Assembly: GCF_030551875.1 (NCBI RefSeq)
Contig: NZ_JAUOZU010000003.1
Location: 124,001 to 188,000, forward strand
DNA: 64,000 nucleotides
Origin: Fluviirhizobium alvei
GTDB lineage: Bacteria > Pseudomonadota > Alphaproteobacteria > Rhizobiales > Rhizobiaceae
Direction: 5' to 3'
Below are positions 8,067 to 17,109 of this stretch, one piece after another. How positions within the stretch are numbered: the stretch's first letter is position 1; the number at the start of each line of letters is the position of its first letter. The notes beneath the pieces were generated by a model. That model was not told the DNA's origin, did not search any database, and saw nothing but the letters and a program-made list of their open reading frames with translations. The position numbers and the translations under genes are program-made.

Positions 8067-9536
8067 TCACCCCACGCTTCCCTCGAGCGAGATGTTGATC
8101 AGCTTCTGCGCCTCGACGGCAAATTCCATCGGCAGTTCCTGGATGACTTCGCGCACGAAGCCATTGACGATCAGCGCCACCGCCGCCTCTTCCGGAATGC
8201 CGCGCTGCAGGCAGTAGAACAGCTGGTCTTCCGAGATCTTCGAGGTGGTTGCCTCATGCTCAAGCTGCGCCGTCGAATTCTTCGCCTCGATATAGGGCAC
8301 GGTATGAGCGCCGCAATTGTTGCCAATCAAAAGCGAGTCGCACTGGGTGAAGTTGCGGGCGTTTTCCGCCTTGCGGTTCACCGCCACCTGGCCGCGATAG
8401 GTATTGTTGGAATGACCGGCCGAAATGCCCTTGGAGATGATGCGGCTCGACGTGTTCTTGCCGAGATGGATCATCTTGGTGCCGGAATCGACCTGCTGGT
8501 AGCCGTTCGACACCGCGATCGAATAGAATTCGCCGCGCGAACCATCGCCGCGCAGGATGCAGGACGGATATTTCCAGGTGATCGCCGAACCGGTCTCGAC
8601 CTGCGTCCAGGAAATCTTGGAGTTTTTGCCACGGCAATCGCCACGCTTGGTGACGAAATTGTAGATGCCGCCCTTGCCGTCCTTGTCGCCCGGATACCAG
8701 TTCTGCACCGTCGAATATTTGATCTCCGCATCGTCAAGCGCAACAAGCTCGACCACCGCCGCATGCAGCTGGTTCTCATCGCGCTGCGGCGCCGTGCAGC
8801 CTTCGAGATAAGAGACATAGGCCCCTTCTTCGGCAATGATCAGCGTACGTTCGAACTGGCCGGTATTCTTCTCGTTGATACGGAAATAGGTCGACAGTTC
8901 CATCGGGCAGCGCACGCCCTTCGGCACATAGACGAATGATCCGTCCGTGAAGACAGCGCAGTTCAGCGTCGCATAATAGTTGTCGGTCACCGGTACGACC
9001 GAACCGAGATACTTCTTTACGAGATCGGGATGCTCGCGCATCGCTTCGGAGATCGACATGAAGATCACGCCGGCCTTCTTCAGCTCTTCCTTGAAGGTGG
9101 TGACGACCGAGACGGAATCGAACACCGCATCGACGGCGATCTTCGACTTCTGCACGCCGGCAAGAATTTCCTGCTCGCGCAGCGGAATGCCGAGCTTCTC
9201 GTAGGTCTTCAAGAGTTCGGGATCGACCTCGTCGAGCGACATCGGGCCGGTCTGGCCCTTCGGTGCCGCATAATAGCTGATCGAGTTGAAATCGATCTTC
9301 GGATAATGGACGCGCGCCCAGGTCGGCTCTTCCATGGTCAGCCAGCGGCGGTAGGCCTCGAGACGCCATTCCAGCATCCATTCCGGCTCGCTCTTTTTCG
9401 CCGAGATCAGCCGGATCACGTCCTCGTTCAGTCCGGGCGGGACCTTGTCGGTTTCGATATCCGTCTCGAAACCGTATTTATACTGGTCCACATCAATCGC
9501 GCGAACCTGGTCGATGGTTTCCTGAACCGCGGCCAT
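8067..9536 (-). CDS. sufB: Fe-S cluster assembly protein SufB
   Basis: A 489-residue scaffold subunit on which the cluster is assembled with SufC and SufD. Core features include [22 protein letters not shown], and the C-terminal [19 protein letters not shown] region with the conserved glutamate and cysteine. Reading can extend to a TTG at 9548, but TGGAGAT is correctly spaced before the ATG at 9536 and the resulting [11 protein letters not shown] start matches rhizobial homologues. It lies 136 bases after the group I desulfurase gene. A palindrome (GACAGC/GCTGTC) in that gap may mark its own promoter. Confidence 0.96.
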   Translation of the reverse strand: MAAVQETIDQVRAIDVDQYKYGFETDIETDKVPPGLNEDVIRLISAKKSEPEWMLEWRLEAYRRWLTMEEPTWARVHYPKIDFNSISYYAAPKGQTGPMSLDEVDPELLKTYEKLGIPLREQEILAGVQKSKIAVDAVFDSVSVVTTFKEELKKAGVIFMSISEAMREHPDLVKKYLGSVVPVTDNYYATLNCAVFTDGSFVYVPKGVRCPMELSTYFRINEKNTGQFERTLIIAEEGAYVSYLEGCTAPQRDENQLHAAVVELVALDDAEIKYSTVQNWYPGDKDGKGGIYNFVTKRGDCRGKNSKISWTQVETGSAITWKYPSCILRGDGSRGEFYSIAVSNGYQQVDSGTKMIHLGKNTSSRIISKGISAGHSNNTYRGQVAVNRKAENARNFTQCDSLLIGNNCGAHTVPYIEAKNSTAQLEHEATTSKISEDQLFYCLQRGIPEEAAVALIVNGFVREVIQELPMEFAVEAQKLINISLEGSVG

Positions 9537-9584
9537 TTCGATCTCCAATCTCGCCGGGTCAAGGCCGGCAGCTTGTTGTCGTCA

Positions 9585-9600
9585 GACAGCTTACGCTGTC
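9585..9600. promoter_or_regulatory. Inverted repeat upstream of sufB
   Basis: GACAGC (9585-9590) and GCTGTC (9595-9600) are separated by TTAC. The repeat lies 49 bases before the sufB ATG, next to an A/T-rich TATATA stretch (9601-9606). It could be a regulator site for an internal suf promoter or a short hairpin. Rhizobial suf genes are known to answer to RirA and Irr, but this sequence does not clearly match either motif. Confidence 0.35.
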
Positions 9601-9643
9601 ATATATAGTGTGGCCAGAAGGACTTTTTCACCCCGTCTGGCAA

Positions 9644-9663
9644 GCGGAAATTTGATTTTCCGC
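9644..9663 (-). terminator. Weak stem-loop after group I desulfurase gene
   Basis: GCGGAAA (9644-9650) pairs with TTTCCGC (9657-9663) across a six-base loop, ten bases after the desulfurase stop on the minus strand. No T-run follows. It may be an attenuating hairpin between the desulfurase gene and sufB rather than a full terminator. Confidence 0.35.
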
Positions 9664-9672
9664 AATTCTTTA

Positions 9673-10836
9673 TCAGGCGGCATCCGCCTTCTTGATCCGC
9701 GATGCGACACGCCGGAAAGCCTCGAGCGCCATCGCTATATCATCGTCCGTGGTTGTCTCGCCCATCGATATACGCAAGGCGCCCATGCGCGGATCGAAAC
9801 CCATGGCTTTCAGCACCTGGCTCTCGCCCACCTTGCCCGAAGAGCAGGCCGATCCGGCCGAAAGTGCCACCCCTTCGAGATCGAAAGCGATCTGCCCGGT
9901 TTCCGATTTCAGCCCGGAAAGCGCAAAGAAAATCGTATTGGCCAGCCGATCTGCACCACGGCCGATCACCACCAGTTCGGGCACCAGCGCGAGCATCTCT
10001 GCCTCGAGCCCATCGCGCATCCGGCCGAGCCGCTGCATGCGTGCGTCGATATCGCCACCGGCTGCCTCGGCTGCCGCGCCGAAGCCTGCGATCGCCGCTG
10101 CATTTTCCGTTCCGGAGCGATGGCCCTTCTCCTGGCCGCCGCCGCGGATCAGCGCTTTCGGCATCAGCGTTTCGCCGCGGGCGATCACGGCTCCCGCCCC
10201 TTTCGGTCCACCGATCTTGTGGCTCGACACCAGCAGGAAATCGGCACCCAGCGCTTCGATATCGAGGGCGATACGACCGAAGGCCTGAACGGCATCGACA
10301 ACCAAGAGGCCACCCCTTGCATGCACGAGGTCTGCTGCTGCCCGCACCGGCTGGAGAACGCCCGTCTCGTTGTTGGCCGCCATCAGCGCCACGAGCGGAA
10401 TGCCCGATGCCGGATCATGCGCCGCAAGCAGGCTTTCGAGTTCGGCCAAGTCGGCTACACCATCCCTGGTCACGCCAAAGGACGTGATCTGGTCCGGCGA
10501 AAACCGTCCACCCTCGGCGACCGCCTTGTGTTCGATAGCAGAAACATAGAGGCGACCGATCGGAAGGGCTGCACGTCCCATGCGGTATTCCGGCGTCAGC
10601 ACCATATTGGCCGCTTCCGTCGCACCGCTGGTAAAGATCACGCTGGCGGAGTTGGCCCCCAGCGCTTTGGCGACCTTGCGGCGTGCGGCTTCGATTTCCG
10701 CCCGCACCGCCCGGCCTTCACGATGGACCGACGACGCGTTGCCCGGCATGGCGATCACGCGCAGAAAGGCTTCGCGCGCCACATCCGAGAGCGGCGCGGT
10801 CGAATTCCAATCCAGATAGGCGCGAGATGCAGCCAA
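9673..10836 (-). CDS. Cysteine desulfurase, group I (IscS/NifS type)
   Basis: A 387-residue PLP enzyme of the IscS/NifS class heading the suf cluster, as in other rhizobia. The PLP lysine is K207 in SSHKIGGPKG and the catalytic cysteine is C331 in the flexible loop GSACSSGK, with TENAAAIAG before it. The only usable start is TTG at 10836: an in-frame stop lies 12 bases upstream and GGAGAGGA precedes at acceptable spacing. It would supply sulfur for SUF or thio-modification; with sufS in the same operon, two desulfurases of different groups are available. No Rrf2-type regulator gene sits beside it, although many rhizobia have one. Confidence 0.93.
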   Translation of the reverse strand: MAASRAYLDWNSTAPLSDVAREAFLRVIAMPGNASSVHREGRAVRAEIEAARRKVAKALGANSASVIFTSGATEAANMVLTPEYRMGRAALPIGRLYVSAIEHKAVAEGGRFSPDQITSFGVTRDGVADLAELESLLAAHDPASGIPLVALMAANNETGVLQPVRAAADLVHARGGLLVVDAVQAFGRIALDIEALGADFLLVSSHKIGGPKGAGAVIARGETLMPKALIRGGGQEKGHRSGTENAAAIAGFGAAAEAAGGDIDARMQRLGRMRDGLEAEMLALVPELVVIGRGADRLANTIFFALSGLKSETGQIAFDLEGVALSAGSACSSGKVGESQVLKAMGFDPRMGALRISMGETTTDDDIAMALEAFRRVASRIKKADAA

Positions 10837-10949
10837 TTTACGTCAATCCTCTCCAAGGCATGCCCGGAATCGCATTTTTCTTGTATTTCCGGTCCGGCCT
10901 GTCCTATGAAGCGTCAAACAAAGGACAGCAAGGCCTTATTTTCGAATGG

Positions 10950-10969
10950 TTCTAAACTAGCTCTTAGAA
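10950..10969. promoter_or_regulatory. Inverted repeat in the desulfurase/hydrolase divergent promoter region
   Basis: TTCTAA (10950-10955) and TTAGAA (10964-10969) form a 6-8-6 inverted repeat in the 205-base gap between the suf cluster and the divergent hydrolase. The half-sites resemble those of the rhizobial iron control element bound by Irr, though in the opposite order to the usual consensus. It is a candidate iron-responsive operator for the suf operon; no stronger statement is possible from sequence. Confidence 0.35.
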
Positions 10970-11041
10970 AAGCTGACTGGTTTCGTCAAGACTGGAATGC
11001 TGATCTCAGGGTTTTTTATAGCCGTCAACACTGGAGTGAGA

Positions 11042-11719
11042 ATGCCCGAGGTAATCTTCAACGGACCAGCCGGAAGGCTCGAAGGTCGTTACCAACCCTC
11101 CAAGCAGAAAAGCGCGCCGATCGCCATCATCCTGCATCCGCATCCGCAGTTCGGCGGCACGATGAACAACCAGATCGTCTATCAGTTGTTCTACATGTTC
11201 CAGAAGCGCGGTTTTACTACGCTGCGCTTCAATTTCCGCTCGATCGGCCGCAGCCAGGGTGAATTCGATCATGGCGCCGGCGAATTGTCGGATGCCGCCT
11301 CCGCACTCGACTGGGTGCAGAGCCTACATCCCGATTCCAAGAGCTGCTGGGTGGCCGGTTATTCGTTCGGCGCCTGGATCGGCATGCAGCTTCTGATGCG
11401 CCGTCCGGAAATCGAAGGCTTCATTTCGGTGGCGCCGCAGCCGAACATCTACGATTTCTCCTTCCTCGCCCCCTGCCCGTCCTCCGGCCTCATCATCCAT
11501 GGCGATGCCGACAAGGTGGCGCCGGAAAAGGATGTCGTCGGCCTCGTCGACAAGCTCAAGCAGCAGAAGGGCATCCTGATCACCCACAAGACGGTGCCGG
11601 GCGCCAACCACTTCTTCTCGGGCCAGATGGAAGGCCTGATAGACGATTGTGGTGACTATCTCGATCGCCGCATGGCCGGCGAACTGGTGCCGGAACCCGC
11701 CGCCAAGCGCATCCGCTGA
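11042..11719 (+). CDS. Alpha/beta hydrolase (COG2945-like)
   Basis: A 225-residue alpha/beta hydrolase. The oxyanion-region HPHPQFGGTMNN is near residue 32, the nucleophile S108 lies in GYSFGAW, the acid is probably D155 or D157 in HGDADKVAP, and the histidine is H190 in GANHFFSG. This combination is typical of small COG2945 hydrolases of unknown substrate. The frame opens at 10997 but GGAGTGAGA precedes the ATG at 11042. It is divergent from the suf cluster in many rhizobia. A strong terminator follows the stop. Confidence 0.88.
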   Translation: MPEVIFNGPAGRLEGRYQPSKQKSAPIAIILHPHPQFGGTMNNQIVYQLFYMFQKRGFTTLRFNFRSIGRSQGEFDHGAGELSDAASALDWVQSLHPDSKSCWVAGYSFGAWIGMQLLMRRPEIEGFISVAPQPNIYDFSFLAPCPSSGLIIHGDADKVAPEKDVVGLVDKLKQQKGILITHKTVPGANHFFSGQMEGLIDDCGDYLDRRMAGELVPEPAAKRIR

Positions 11720-11726
11720 CAATCCG

Positions 11727-11751
11727 GCCCGGGCACGTCCCGGGCTTTTTC
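11727..11751 (+). terminator. Intrinsic terminator after hydrolase gene
   Basis: GCCCGGG (11727-11733) pairs with CCCGGGC (11739-11745) over a five-base loop and is followed directly by five T residues. It cleanly separates the hydrolase from the AraC-type regulator. Confidence 0.9.
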
Positions 11752-11787
11752 TTGCAAGGGCCCCATTCCTTCCGAAGGCCGCCGCCG

Positions 11788-12612
11788 ATGGACCAGCTGA
11801 ACAGGCGCGATCGCGATAACTTGGCCCCGGTTGCAGCGGGCGTAACGCTCTTCCCGATCAGTCAGGCAACGGCGGCCACCTTCACCGATCTTTTCATCGG
11901 CCAGACCTTCCTCTGCTTCATCCGCTCCGGTAGTAAACGGGTCGTCTGCCCGGTCCATGGCGAACTGATCGGCGAGGAAGGCGATCTCCTGATCTTTCCG
12001 CCGGGCTCGCTTGTGACACTTGAGAACCGGCCGCGTCCCGACGCCAACTACCTGGCCGACGGCGTCTATTTCGACCACGCGCTTTTCGATGAGGCGTTCG
12101 CCGACCAGCAACCGCACCAGCTGGCGCCGGGAATCCAGGTTCTGCGGGGTCAAACGCACAACCCGCTTCAGATTCTGGATCTCCTCAAGGAAACGCTCTC
12201 GCGCAACGATCTGCCGCAGATGGTCCGGCAGCACCGGTTGCTTGAGCCGCTGGTGTGGCTAAAGCAGTGCGGCATTCAGCTTCCAGCCCGAGAGAATGAC
12301 CTGCCCTGGAGCAAGGTCCGGCGGCTGATCGAAACCGATGTCGCCTACCCCTGGCGCGTCGGCGAAGTCGCCCACCATTTTGCCATGAGCGAAGCCACCT
12401 TTCGCCGCTGGCTGACGAGATCCGGACTCGGTTTTGCCCAGATCCTCCTCAACACGCGGCTCGAAAAGGGTCTGGCGCTGCTCCAGACTACCGATCGTCC
12501 GATCTCCGAGATCGCTCTGGACTGCGGCTTCAAGACCCCATCGCATTTTTCTGAAGCCTTTCGAAAAAGATTCGAGATCAAGCCGAAACTGATCCGGTCA
12601 GCCGAGTTTTGA
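11788..12612 (+). CDS. AraC family transcriptional regulator
   Basis: A 274-residue regulator with a cupin-like N-terminal half (ELIGEEGDLLIFPPGSLVTLENRP) and a C-terminal AraC double helix-turn-helix: YPWRVGEVAHHFAMSEATFRRW for the first and RPISEIALDCGFKTPSHFSEAFRKRF for the second. The frame extends to a TTG at 11752 overlapping the terminator, so the ATG at 11788, with GAAGG upstream, is preferred. The arrangement resembles ExsA/YqhC-like members. No ligand can be assigned. The PEBP gene downstream on the same strand is a possible but unproven target. Confidence 0.88.
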   Translation: MDQLNRRDRDNLAPVAAGVTLFPISQATAATFTDLFIGQTFLCFIRSGSKRVVCPVHGELIGEEGDLLIFPPGSLVTLENRPRPDANYLADGVYFDHALFDEAFADQQPHQLAPGIQVLRGQTHNPLQILDLLKETLSRNDLPQMVRQHRLLEPLVWLKQCGIQLPARENDLPWSKVRRLIETDVAYPWRVGEVAHHFAMSEATFRRWLTRSGLGFAQILLNTRLEKGLALLQTTDRPISEIALDCGFKTPSHFSEAFRKRFEIKPKLIRSAEF

Positions 12613-12707
12613 TCGTTTTTCGATAGAGTTTGATTGTTGGCCGAAAGCGGCTCTGCTCGGTGAACGCTATTGCATGAGCATGATCAACCGTCCCGAAAGG
12701 ACCCATC

Positions 12708-13256
12708 ATGCTGAAGACCGCTTCTCTCCTCTCACTCCTCCTTGCCGCCTCCATTCCTACTGTTGCATCAGCTGAGGATTTCAAACTCGAAAGCACATCG
12801 ATCAGCGAAGGCGCACAACTGGCATCCGATTTCGTGTTCGCCGGCTTCGGCTGCGAAGGTGGCAACCGTTCACCGCAGCTCAGCTGGTCCGGGGCGCCGG
12901 AAGGCACGAAGAGCTTTGCCGTCACCGCCTATGATCCCGATGCGCCGACCGGCTCGGGCTGGTGGCACTGGAATGTCGTCAACATCCCCGCATCCGCCAC
13001 CACTTTGACCGTTGGCGCCAGTGGGACCGATCAGATGCCCAAGGGCGCGCTGGAAATCGCCAATGACTATGGCGTCGCAGGCTTCGGGGGCGCCTGCCCG
13101 CCGCCCGGCGAGGTGCACCGCTACATCTTCACCATCCAAGCCCTGTCGGTCGACCATCTCGAACTGCCGGAAAAGCCGAGCAATGCGCTCGCGGGCTTCA
13201 TGATCGGCGCCAACACGATCGCGAAGGCCCGCATCACAGCCGTCTATAATCGCTGA
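12708..13256 (+). CDS. Secreted PEBP/YbhB family (Raf kinase inhibitor-like) protein
   Basis: A 182-residue phosphatidylethanolamine-binding-protein-like fold. A signal peptide of about 22 residues ends at VASA before EDF, pointing to the periplasm. The PEBP landmarks are GCEGGNRSPQLSWSGAPEGT, YDPDAPTGSGWWHWNVVNIP and GYGGACPPPG-like FGGACPPPGEVHRY. Bacterial YbhB/YbcL proteins have no settled biochemical role. AAAGGA precedes the ATG. A stem-loop follows 10 bases after the stop. Confidence 0.92.
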   Translation: MLKTASLLSLLLAASIPTVASAEDFKLESTSISEGAQLASDFVFAGFGCEGGNRSPQLSWSGAPEGTKSFAVTAYDPDAPTGSGWWHWNVVNIPASATTLTVGASGTDQMPKGALEIANDYGVAGFGGACPPPGEVHRYIFTIQALSVDHLELPEKPSNALAGFMIGANTIAKARITAVYNR

Positions 13257-13265
13257 GCCAAAGTC

Positions 13266-13300
13266 GGAACGGCGACCGCGCGCCTAATGATCGCCGTTCC
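13266..13300 (+). terminator. Stem-loop after PEBP gene
   Basis: GGAACGGCGA (13266-13275) pairs with TCGCCGTTCC (13291-13300) across 15 bases. The T-run is absent, so intrinsic termination is likely but inefficient. Confidence 0.5.
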
Positions 13301-13369
13301 AGTTCCTGTTGCACGGCAACGCAAAATCCGCTTCATTGTTCAAGGCACAACAGTATAGCGGCAGAGTCC

Positions 13370-14215
13370 ATGGCGACCACTCAGTTCGATGCGATCGGTT
13401 TCGCGGGCGGCGGCAACCGCTGTTATTGGCAGTCCGGTTTCTGGGAGGCGTTCTCTGCCGTCCATCCGCAACGGCCGGAATATTATGTGGCGGTTTCCGC
13501 CGGCGCCTATCATTGCGCGATGAACATCATCGGCAAGGCCGCGACCATCCGTGCCGCGGCAATCGCCTTTGCCGAGCGCGGATTGCCGGATGCCGACTGG
13601 TCGCGTCTTTCACGCGGCCAGTCGCCATTTGTCGTCGGCGGCCTCTTCGATGAATTCCTCTCGACCATGTTCACCGATCAGGATCTTGCCTCGCTGAAAG
13701 AGGCACCACCGATTCTCATGCAGCTTGCGCATCCACCTAGCTGGATGCCGTCCGCAGCAGCGGCACTCGGGTCGATCGCCGCCTACCAGATCGAAAAGGC
13801 GCTGACCGGCGGCGCCCATTCGAAAGCCGGCCGTTATCTCGGGCTCAAGCCTGCCTGGATCTCCACCCATGACATGGCGAGCGGCCGCGAGCTGGTCGAT
13901 GCAATCATGGGAACCTCCTCGGTACCGCCCTTCATGCCGGTCGGCAGAGTAAACGGCCGGGCCAGTCTCGATGGCGGTCTGGTCGACAATCCGCCGCTCA
14001 TAAAGCTCCGGGAGACCGAAGCGAAGGGCGGTCGCACCCTCCTCCTGACCACCCGTTACGGGCGCATGCCGCCTTCCGCAGCCAATCGAACAGTCGTCGG
14101 TCCGTCGGAAGATATCACGGTCGACAAGTTTACGATCCGCGATCCGGACGGCTTGCGCCATGCCTACGAACTCGGCCTCAAGGATGGCGAAACGTTCGCG
14201 CGGACGCTGGCCTGA
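13370..14215 (+). CDS. Patatin-like phospholipase family protein
   Basis: A 281-residue patatin-like acyl hydrolase. The oxyanion loop GGGNR is at residues 13-17, the nucleophile is S43, and the catalytic aspartate is D201 in DGGLVDNPP. The nucleophile elbow reads AVSAG rather than the usual GxSxG; the first glycine is replaced by alanine, which some active patatins tolerate. There is no signal peptide or membrane segment, so it is probably cytosolic. It ends three bases from the end of the convergent anmK gene. Lipid or protein substrate is unknown. Confidence 0.85.
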   Translation: MATTQFDAIGFAGGGNRCYWQSGFWEAFSAVHPQRPEYYVAVSAGAYHCAMNIIGKAATIRAAAIAFAERGLPDADWSRLSRGQSPFVVGGLFDEFLSTMFTDQDLASLKEAPPILMQLAHPPSWMPSAAAALGSIAAYQIEKALTGGAHSKAGRYLGLKPAWISTHDMASGRELVDAIMGTSSVPPFMPVGRVNGRASLDGGLVDNPPLIKLRETEAKGGRTLLLTTRYGRMPPSAANRTVVGPSEDITVDKFTIRDPDGLRHAYELGLKDGETFARTLA

Positions 14216-14218
14216 CAA

Positions 14219-15340
14219 TCAGGGCAGCGCAAGAACGCCGCCCGAGACCGGCGCCAGCACGCCCGTCGTGCCCGGAAAGGTCAGAGGCAGGCCGAGGCTT
14301 GCCCGCACGGCGAGATAGGCCCAGGCTTCGGCCTCCATCGAGCCGCCATTGAAGCCGAACTGCTCGGCGGGCTCCACCCGGGCCGGCGCCAGCACGTCGG
14401 AAAGATCCGCCATGATCGTACGGTTCAGACGACCGCCACCGCAGACGATCACCAGATCGGGCTTTGCCGGCAGATGCCGCATAGAAAGACGGATGGCTTC
14501 CGCTGTCAGCCGCGCCAGCGTGCGGGCGCCGTCATGCAGGCCAAGGTCGCCCGGTTTCGGCGGCAGGAAATCGTTGCGGTCGAGCGAGATCCGTTCGTCG
14601 GCGGTAAAGAACCTCTGGTCGAGATAACGGGCGAGCAGTTCGGCTTGCACCACGCCTTCCGAGGCAATCGCCCCGCCCTGATCGAAAGGAATGCCGGCTT
14701 CCGCCTCCACCCATTGATCGATCAGCGTGTTGCCCGGCCCGCTGTCGAAAGCGACGATTTCGCCATCCGCACCAATGAACGTAAGGTTCGAGATGCCGCC
14801 GATATTGACGAGCATGACATTGCGGCCCTGATACCCCGCGAGCCCGGCGGCAAGTGCTGCATGATAGGCAGGCACCAGCGGCGCCCCCTGCCCGCCATGG
14901 CGCATGTCGTTTGCCCGCATGTCATAGATCACGCGGATCCCGGTCCTGCGCGCCAGAAGCGGCCCGTCGCCGATCTGAACCGTCAGCGCCTGCCTTGGTC
15001 GATGCAGCACCGTCTGGCCGTGAAAGCCAATGAAATCAACATCTTTGGCATCAAGATTGAATCGCTTCAGGAACATCTCTACCGCTGCGGCATGCCGCAG
15101 AGTCAATTCACGTTCGATTTCGCCAAGGTTTTCCGGACGTTGGTCGCGACTTTCGATTCTCTTTGCGAGCTCCAGCGCCTCGATCAACTGGCGGCGGAAA
15201 GCGGGATCGTAGGCGATCTCGAGGGCTGGACCACGCTCGACCACTGCAACCCCGTCGGTCTTCACGAGCGCCAGGTCGATCCCGTCCATCGAGGTGCCGC
15301 TCATCAGCCCGATTGCCGTTTTCAGTTGCCGCGCGGCCAT
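14219..15340 (-). CDS. anmK: Anhydro-N-acetylmuramic acid kinase
   Basis: A 373-residue kinase of peptidoglycan recycling that phosphorylates and opens anhydro-MurNAc to give MurNAc-6-phosphate. The ATP-binding [15 protein letters not shown] is at residues 9-23; [14 protein letters not shown] and GGISNLTF follow, then [11 protein letters not shown] and the phosphate-binding CGGGRLN. The frame is open upstream to 15439, but the ATG at 15340 has GGAAGA before it and matches family length. Divergent from tyrS, a conserved pairing in rhizobia. Confidence 0.95.
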   Translation of the reverse strand: MAARQLKTAIGLMSGTSMDGIDLALVKTDGVAVVERGPALEIAYDPAFRRQLIEALELAKRIESRDQRPENLGEIERELTLRHAAAVEMFLKRFNLDAKDVDFIGFHGQTVLHRPRQALTVQIGDGPLLARRTGIRVIYDMRANDMRHGGQGAPLVPAYHAALAAGLAGYQGRNVMLVNIGGISNLTFIGADGEIVAFDSGPGNTLIDQWVEAEAGIPFDQGGAIASEGVVQAELLARYLDQRFFTADERISLDRNDFLPPKPGDLGLHDGARTLARLTAEAIRLSMRHLPAKPDLVIVCGGGRLNRTIMADLSDVLAPARVEPAEQFGFNGGSMEAEAWAYLAVRASLGLPLTFPGTTGVLAPVSGGVLALP

Positions 15341-15450
15341 ATTGGTCTTCCGTGAATGAATCGCATGAGCAACATTCATGGCCGAAACAGGTGCATCTTG
15401 CAAAAAACTTTGGTAAAGCCGCGGCCAAACCAAGCACAAAGCGATGAGCC

Positions 15451-16704
15451 ATGTCCAAGTTCAAGTCCGAATTCCTCCACACGCTGTCCGAGCGCGGCTT
15501 CATTCACCAGATCTCCGACGAGACTGGCCTTGACGATCTGCTGAACAAGGAAATCGTCACCGCCTATATCGGCTATGATCCGACGGCGCCGTCGCTGCAT
15601 GCCGGTTCGCTGATCCAGATCATGATGCTGCACTGGTTCCAGAAGACCGGCCACCGGCCGATCTCGCTGATGGGCGGCGGCACCGGCATGGTCGGCGATC
15701 CGTCCTTCAAGGACGAGGCGCGCCAGCTGATGACGGTGCAGACGATCGAGGACAACATCGCCTCGATCAAGCGCTGCTTTGCCAATTACCTCACCTATGG
15801 CGAAGGCCCGCGCGATGCGCTAATGGTCAACAACGGCGAATGGCTGACCAAGATCAACTATCTCGAATTCCTGCGTGATGTCGGCCGCCATTTCTCGGTC
15901 AACCGCATGCTGTCCTTCGACAGCGTCAAGACGCGTATCGACCGGGAACAGTCGCTGTCCTTCCTCGAATTCAACTACATGATCCTGCAGGCCTACGATT
16001 TCGTCGAGCTCAACAAGCGCTACGATTGCCGCCTGCAGATGGGCGGTTCCGACCAGTGGGGCAACATCGTCAACGGCATCGATCTCGGCCACCGCATGGG
16101 CACGCCGCAGCTCTATGCGCTGACCTCGCCACTTCTGACCACCGCTTCCGGTGCCAAGATGGGCAAGTCGCTGTCAGGAGCCGTCTGGCTCAATGCCGAC
16201 ATGCTCTCGGCCTACGATTTCTGGCAGTATTGGCGCAACACCGAGGATGCCGACGTCGCGCGCTTCCTGAAACTTTATACGACACTGCCGATGGACGAGA
16301 TCGCGCGGTTGTCGGCGCTCGCCGGCTCCGAGATCAACGAGGTCAAGAAGATTCTGGCGACCGAAGTCACCGCCATCCTGCATGGCCGCGCCGCTGCCGA
16401 ACAGGCAGCAGAGACCGCCCGCAAGGTGTTCGAGGAAGGCGCGCTCGATTCCAACCTGCCGACGGTCGAAATCGCAACTTCGGAGATCGAGGCCGGCATC
16501 GGACTCCTGGCACTCTTCGTCAAGGCAGGCCTTGCCGCTTCGAACGGCGAAGCCCGCCGGCATGTCCAGGGCGGCGCCGTCCGCATCAACGATGTGGCAG
16601 TTTCCGATGAGAAGACCGTCATCGGTTCGGGCGAAGTGAAAGATGGCGGCGTGATCAAACTGTCGCTCGGCAAGAAGAAGCACGTGCTCGTCAAGCCGGT
16701 CTGA
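15451..16704 (+). CDS. tyrS: Tyrosyl-tRNA synthetase
   Basis: A 417-residue class I aminoacyl-tRNA synthetase for tyrosine. The HIGH-type motif is HAGS (50-53) and the KMSKS-type loop is KMGKS (236-240); GGSDQWGNI at about 198 is the tyrosine-binding segment. The C-terminal S4-like RNA-binding domain follows residue 345. Length and order match bacterial TyrRS. An intrinsic terminator lies 24 bases after the stop. Confidence 0.97.
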   Translation: MSKFKSEFLHTLSERGFIHQISDETGLDDLLNKEIVTAYIGYDPTAPSLHAGSLIQIMMLHWFQKTGHRPISLMGGGTGMVGDPSFKDEARQLMTVQTIEDNIASIKRCFANYLTYGEGPRDALMVNNGEWLTKINYLEFLRDVGRHFSVNRMLSFDSVKTRIDREQSLSFLEFNYMILQAYDFVELNKRYDCRLQMGGSDQWGNIVNGIDLGHRMGTPQLYALTSPLLTTASGAKMGKSLSGAVWLNADMLSAYDFWQYWRNTEDADVARFLKLYTTLPMDEIARLSALAGSEINEVKKILATEVTAILHGRAAAEQAAETARKVFEEGALDSNLPTVEIATSEIEAGIGLLALFVKAGLAASNGEARRHVQGGAVRINDVAVSDEKTVIGSGEVKDGGVIKLSLGKKKHVLVKPV

Positions 16705-16727
16705 TCCCAGATAAATGACGTTCAATC

Positions 16728-16762
16728 AAAGCCGCGACGCTCTCCGTCGCGGCTTTCGTTTT
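16728..16762 (+). terminator. Intrinsic terminator of tyrS
   Basis: AAAGCCGCGACG (16728-16739) pairs with CGTCGCGGCTTT (16745-16756) across a five-base loop, followed by CGTTTTTT. A 12-base-pair stem and T-run make this a strong terminator. Confidence 0.92.
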
Positions 16763-16786
16763 TTGCGAATACGCATCACCGACATC

Positions 16787-17091
16787 CGTCATTGTCGGGC
16801 TTACCAACCGCCGTCATGGTCGGGCTTGTCCCGACCATCTGCTGCCGCCGAATTCACCCGCAACCTCCATTGCCTGGCAGGCCAAGGCAGATCCTCGGCA
16901 CAGGGCCAAGGATGACGGTCGAGAGGTCTCAGCCTCTGTCGTGATCGGGCGCCCCTTTCCGTCATGGTGGACGCATCCTTTCCGTCGCGGTCGGGCGCCC
17001 CCCTCTTCGTCATGGTCGGGCTTGTCCCGACCATCTGCTGCCGCCGAATTCACCCGCAACCTTCATTGCCTGGCGGACCAAGGATGACGAC
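16787..17091. repeat. Second palindrome array, variant stem
   Basis: The 405-base gap between tyrS and the AsmA-like gene holds no gene. It carries the same hairpin type with a changed outer stem: ATGGTCGGG/CCCGACCAT, loop CTTGT, at 16816-16838 and 17012-17034. After each comes an almost identical 40-base tail (16839-16878 and 17035-17074, one difference). A minus-oriented, degenerate copy of the first stem type sits at 16891-16913, and a truncated closing arm near 17078-17091. Partial CGTCAT starts occur at 16787 and 16961. Thus two decayed head-to-head pairs. Confidence 0.85.
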
Positions 17092-17109
17092 CGGGAAAGG
17101 ATGCGGGAC

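Noticed and set aside
9610-11262. A 550-codon plus-strand frame
   Set aside because: It is the reverse of the group I desulfurase gene and of the start of the hydrolase; no family match, no ribosome binding site.
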